Positions 42,306 to 44,971 of a stretch of DNA of 44,971 bases are shown here, one piece after another. The position numbers were made by a program, and so were the translations under genes. The DNA is from a virus. A model generated the notes under the pieces. The model searched no databases and was not told the DNA's origin. It saw only the letters and a program-made list of their open reading frames with translations. How positions within the stretch are numbered: position 1 is the stretch's first letter; the number at the start of each line of letters is the position of its first letter. The stretch is taken from positions 12,719-57,689 of IMG/VR virus record IMGVR_UViG_3300001460_004689; one strand, given 5' to 3'.

Positions 42306-43611
42306 TTGGTGTAGAACATACAAGTATGATATAGAACGTTTTGATCTAGCTACATTTATAGATCAAAGCAAAGCAAATGAAACAGAGCCCAACAGTGTTG
42401 GTTGGTATTTGTATGAAGATAAAAAAGACTTTAGCAAACAAACTGAACTACTCAGACATGAACTAGGACTAATGTTTGACAGTGAAATACGATACATGGG
42501 TGTGTGGGATTATTATCCAGGATTTGTTGACAGTTTAGGTCCACACATAGACAGAGGTGACATAGAGAATGCTGTGGTGTTTATGTGTCCTCGGGGCGAA
42601 TTAATAGTAACACTGCACGACCCAGAAACAAAACAAGTATTAGAAACTAAAAAACTTAGCGGTAATAATATAATGGTATTGTACCATACAAAGTTTATGC
42701 ATCATATTGAAGGCGTAGGTGACTTGGTAGTATTTGGATTGCCACAAGACTTTGATGCTGAAATGTTTTTTAGAGCAGATGGCAAATATTTCAAGAGACA
42801 TACAATAGATTATGATGTTGACAAACTACTTAATGAAGTAATGGAATTGTATCCTAGTGATCCAGATAAAATTACAACATTCAATTACTTTCCAATGAGT
42901 GAAGGACACACAGAATATACATTTACATTTGATCCTTTGCCAGATCATATGCGAGATGCTATTGAACGAACAACAGGTGAAAAACTTGTGCCAGGAATAA
43001 CTTATCTCAGTGACTTTAGAAATACAGCTACCAGTTTAGATATACACAAAGACCCACGTTGGAATGCACTAGGACCAATACCTCCTTTGTTAAGTATGGT
43101 TTGTTTAGATGGGTATACACGTTTTTATGTTTGGACTGGACGTAATGGTACAAAGCTATTAGACATGTGTTTGTATGGTCCGGGTGATGTAATTACATTT
43201 GATCATACAGAAGTTTTTCACAGTGCAGATAGTGTACTAAAGGATAGGCGTAAAAGAAATATGCAGTGCTACAGTTATGGAAATGAAGCTGTTCCATTTG
43301 TAGTACAGTACAATGATTGGTATAAAAAGTACAGACCTTGGGTAGAACAGTTTGTAGAAGAAAATAATATAACAGATAGTATTGATTGGGAGCAACCAAT
43401 CTTTACAGCATATGATAATTATGTTTTAGCCAGTATCAGTATAATAGATATTGAAGGCGATATAGGATATGTGAGAACCTATGACGCACACAAAGATAAT
43501 ACATTTGAGATAGCAATGAGACCACATGTAATTGACTGGGCAGAGGATAATGGTCTAAAGCCAATGGTAAAAAGAGAACATGACGGGACCGTTGTAGATT
43601 ATGCACTATAA
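42298..43611 (+). CDS. Tandem 2OG-Fe(II) oxygenase-like protein
   Basis: 437 aa from ATG at 42298 with AGGAG upstream (42284-42288); an in-frame start 28 codons earlier lies inside the previous gene. Domain 1: GPHIDRGD (H83, D85) and MHHIEGVGDLVVFG (H135/H136), close in pattern to the protein at 41751-42305. Domain 2: DIHKDPRWN (H250, D252), YGPGDVITFDHTEVFHSAD (H308) and RKRNMQCYSYG with Arg for 2OG. Two HxD...H sites in one chain suggest successive or two-substrate oxidation. A C-terminal ~100 residues remain unassigned. Confidence 0.72.
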   Translation: MYDWCRTYKYDIERFDLATFIDQSKANETEPNSVGWYLYEDKKDFSKQTELLRHELGLMFDSEIRYMGVWDYYPGFVDSLGPHIDRGDIENAVVFMCPRGELIVTLHDPETKQVLETKKLSGNNIMVLYHTKFMHHIEGVGDLVVFGLPQDFDAEMFFRADGKYFKRHTIDYDVDKLLNEVMELYPSDPDKITTFNYFPMSEGHTEYTFTFDPLPDHMRDAIERTTGEKLVPGITYLSDFRNTATSLDIHKDPRWNALGPIPPLLSMVCLDGYTRFYVWTGRNGTKLLDMCLYGPGDVITFDHTEVFHSADSVLKDRRKRNMQCYSYGNEAVPFVVQYNDWYKKYRPWVEQFVEENNITDSIDWEQPIFTAYDNYVLASISIIDIEGDIGYVRTYDAHKDNTFEIAMRPHVIDWAEDNGLKPMVKREHDGTVVDYAL

Positions 43612-44260
43612 AGTAATCGAACAAGCATTTACACAAGATGAACTTGATCAATTTGTTAACTATTGGGAAAATAACGCTGATAGCATCTATGTCACAAGAG
43701 GTATGAATAAACTACAAGAGCCATGGAGTTTACCTATTGTACAACGCATTATAAAGCCCGTGTTAGACCGTTACTTTGATACTAGTATAAAGAACTTGGG
43801 TGATAATATATACAGACATGATGCACCTTATTATCCACATGTAGATATAAGCAAAAACATTTATCCTTGCTTTAATGTTCTTATCCCAATAGCACAAGAA
43901 AAACCAGTTGAGCAACACTTTATAATATACGATCAGTGGGTCAATGAATATGTTGGTGCTACTTGGTTAGGTGAATGGTATGAACAGCAAGCAGACTTTG
44001 ATAATAATAAAAAACGTGCTTATCCTTATGACGATAAAATTGTAGAAGGAATATATAGTGATAAAGTATTGGATCATTTAACAATACAAGGAAAAGAACA
44101 TGCATTGTTTAAAGGATTAACAGGAGTGGCATTGGATTTTAAACCAGGCAATCTAATAATTTTTGACAGTAAACATATTCATGCAACAGGCACTATGACT
44201 GATGGTTGGAAAATGGGTTGCACACTTAGGTTTGCTGGAGACTACTATGAATATTTCTAA
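43601..44260 (+). CDS. 2OG-Fe(II) oxygenase-like protein
   Basis: 219 aa. YYPHVDISKNIYPCFNVLIPI (H80, D82) and NLIIFDSKHIHATGTMTDGWKMGCTLRFAGD (distal His H194 and Arg near the end) give the iron and 2-oxoglutarate sites of the superfamily; the layout resembles phage prolyl-hydroxylase-like proteins. N-terminal FTQDELDQFVNYWENN is a typical lead-in helix. Overlaps the upstream gene by 11 bp and the downstream one by 14 bp. Confidence 0.75.
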   Translation: MHYKVIEQAFTQDELDQFVNYWENNADSIYVTRGMNKLQEPWSLPIVQRIIKPVLDRYFDTSIKNLGDNIYRHDAPYYPHVDISKNIYPCFNVLIPIAQEKPVEQHFIIYDQWVNEYVGATWLGEWYEQQADFDNNKKRAYPYDDKIVEGIYSDKVLDHLTIQGKEHALFKGLTGVALDFKPGNLIIFDSKHIHATGTMTDGWKMGCTLRFAGDYYEYF

Positions 44261-44831
44261 GTTCAAACTGCCTTGTGGATATACAGTTGTACCTATTATA
44301 GTCAACGGACAAACACCAGATAAAAATGTTAATGACATTGCTATGCGTACATTACCATTACTAGAAGCTGATAGTGTAAATGATAAACTAGCAGACAACT
44401 ATACACTAAAAGGGCTTAAATTACAAGATATGCTTATATATAGTGTGTTGTGGGATTATCAAATGGATAGACCTGTACTATGCACAGGTGCTCAACATAC
44501 ATCCAAAAATACTTGTAGATTGTTTAGTCGATTTTGGTTATTCAGTGATTATAGAACAACTCAAACAAATCAAAAGTTCAATCAAATTGATGACTTTCAA
44601 ATTGACTTATGGCATATGCAACAATTACAAGATAGGTATCCATTTTTCTTTTGGAGTAGAGAAAAAGGTAATAGATTCTTTCAACGTATTAAACAAAAAA
44701 GACCAGATGTATTTGATACCTGGCATGTTCACAACGAAAATATTGAATTAATATGGAAGAATAATTGGCAAGGAATACTGTATACAGGTAATGCAGAATA
44801 CTTGAATGAATTAATTTTTAACGGCAATTAG
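44247..44831 (+). CDS. Protein of unknown function
   Basis: 194 aa from ATG at 44247 (overlapping the upstream stop by 14 bp); an earlier in-frame ATG at 44202 lies well inside the oxygenase gene. No recognised motif. Features: an N-terminal strand-rich KLPCGYTVVPIIVNGQ, a central aromatic cluster (LFSRFWLFSDYR) and a basic stretch FFQRIKQKRPDVFDTW. It has only a few Cys and no HxD. Its end overlaps the convergent desaturase gene by 21 bp. Possibly part of the same pathway as the oxygenases by position. Confidence 0.6.
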   Translation: MNISKFKLPCGYTVVPIIVNGQTPDKNVNDIAMRTLPLLEADSVNDKLADNYTLKGLKLQDMLIYSVLWDYQMDRPVLCTGAQHTSKNTCRLFSRFWLFSDYRTTQTNQKFNQIDDFQIDLWHMQQLQDRYPFFFWSREKGNRFFQRIKQKRPDVFDTWHVHNENIELIWKNNWQGILYTGNAEYLNELIFNGN

Positions 44832-44971
44832 ACCAGTCTTTGGATGAAAAAGTTTTTCTGCAATCCATCCGCCGGTGTCCCATTTATGCAATCGTATTTT
44901 ACGAAAGTTGTTATGGTGTTGTCTATGGAAACCTTCACCAGCAATAAAAAAGTTTAACCACGGAACATCTG
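44811..44971 (-). CDS. Fatty acid (acyl-CoA/acyl-lipid) desaturase, C-terminal fragment
   Basis: 53 codons visible, the 5' part lies beyond the window. The reverse strand reads FIAGEGFHRQHHNNFRK, the third histidine box (GEGxHxxHH) of membrane delta-9-type desaturases, which bind a di-iron centre with three His boxes. WDTGGWIAEKLFHPKTGLI follows and the protein ends VKN. In such enzymes this box is near the C-terminus, so the gene is probably intact outside the window. It would introduce a double bond into acyl chains in the host membrane. Overlaps the 3' end of the convergent plus-strand gene by 21 bp. Confidence 0.82.
   Translation of the reverse strand, partial: DVPWLNFFIAGEGFHRQHHNNFRKIRLHKWDTGGWIAEKLFHPKTGLIAVKN

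Noticed and set aside
44443-44751. Second plus-strand frame of 102 codons
   Set aside because: Fully inside the unknown gene at 44247-44831, which is coupled to its upstream neighbour; no motif in the alternative frame.
1-44971. tRNA genes, CRISPR arrays, insertion sequences, riboswitches
   Set aside because: No cloverleaf, regularly spaced repeat, transposase or inverted-repeat-bounded element was seen by eye; almost every base is accounted for by coding sequence. A covariance-model search would be needed to exclude small RNAs.

Overview
The window is about 45 kb of AT-rich DNA, with most hand-counted lines near one-third G+C. Genes are packed almost without gaps: most junctions are 1-30 bp overlaps (ATGA, GTGA, TAATG), many starts are GTG or TTG, and the longest non-coding stretch is under 40 bp. 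The mix of long runs of same-strand genes, tiny genes, TATAAATA-like (T4-type late promoter) sequences at divergent junctions, and phage-associated families suggests a large T4-like marine myovirus infecting a cyanobacterium or SAR11-type host. The families include phage-type glycosyltransferase-like proteins, 2OG-Fe oxygenases, APS kinase and NodU-type carbamoyltransferase. No capsid, tail, terminase or polymerase gene is present, so the viral assignment is inference.

Layout. (1) 1-4681: three radical SAM enzymes with an N-terminal twitch-like Cys domain (the first cut by the window edge), one radical SAM enzyme with a C-terminal Cys domain, and a small SnoaL/NTF2-like gene. (2) 4674-18944: a nucleotide-sugar and glycan block. 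It holds a putative glycosyltransferase, a sulfotransferase-like/UDP-sugar dehydrogenase fusion, an NDP-sugar C-methyltransferase, a sulfotransferase-like/methyltransferase fusion, a GDP-fucose-synthase-like SDR, a glycosyltransferase-like/DegT aminotransferase fusion, an SDR epimerase, a cupin, a second glycosyltransferase-like gene, an RPE-like epimerase, a nucleotidyltransferase/kinase fusion, a SIS isomerase, an HAD phosphatase, APS kinase and an HxGH nucleotidylyltransferase. (3) 18944-22172: small phage genes, a one-domain carbamoyltransferase, a GT-A-like protein and a methyltransferase-like protein. (4) 22165-36475: a second, larger radical SAM run (eleven genes), interrupted by a CHCC zinc-ribbon gene, an SDR, an MTA/SAH nucleosidase and a 50-aa gene. 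(5) 36477-44831: an SDR, a PLP aminotransferase-like gene, a methyltransferase, an FMN reductase and seven 2OG-Fe(II) oxygenase genes (eight domains). (6) At the right edge on the minus strand is the C-terminus of an acyl desaturase with its third histidine box.

How the genes may work together. The glycan block could make and transfer modified sugars (C-methylated, oxidised, aminated, possibly sulfated or carbamoylated). Around it sit three kinds of iron-dependent C-H chemistry: 15 radical SAM proteins, 8 2OG-Fe(II) domains and a diiron desaturase. The nucleosidase inside the radical SAM run is well placed to remove 5'-deoxyadenosine, an inhibitory by-product of radical SAM turnover. The most novel feature is the tandem family of 11 N-terminal-twitch radical SAM paralogues, whose substrates cannot be read from the sequence.

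Three start codons (14245 minus, 18117 minus, 23263 plus) are fused to the same promoter-like sequence at the same spacing, which predicts near-leaderless late transcripts and marks the likely transcription unit boundaries.
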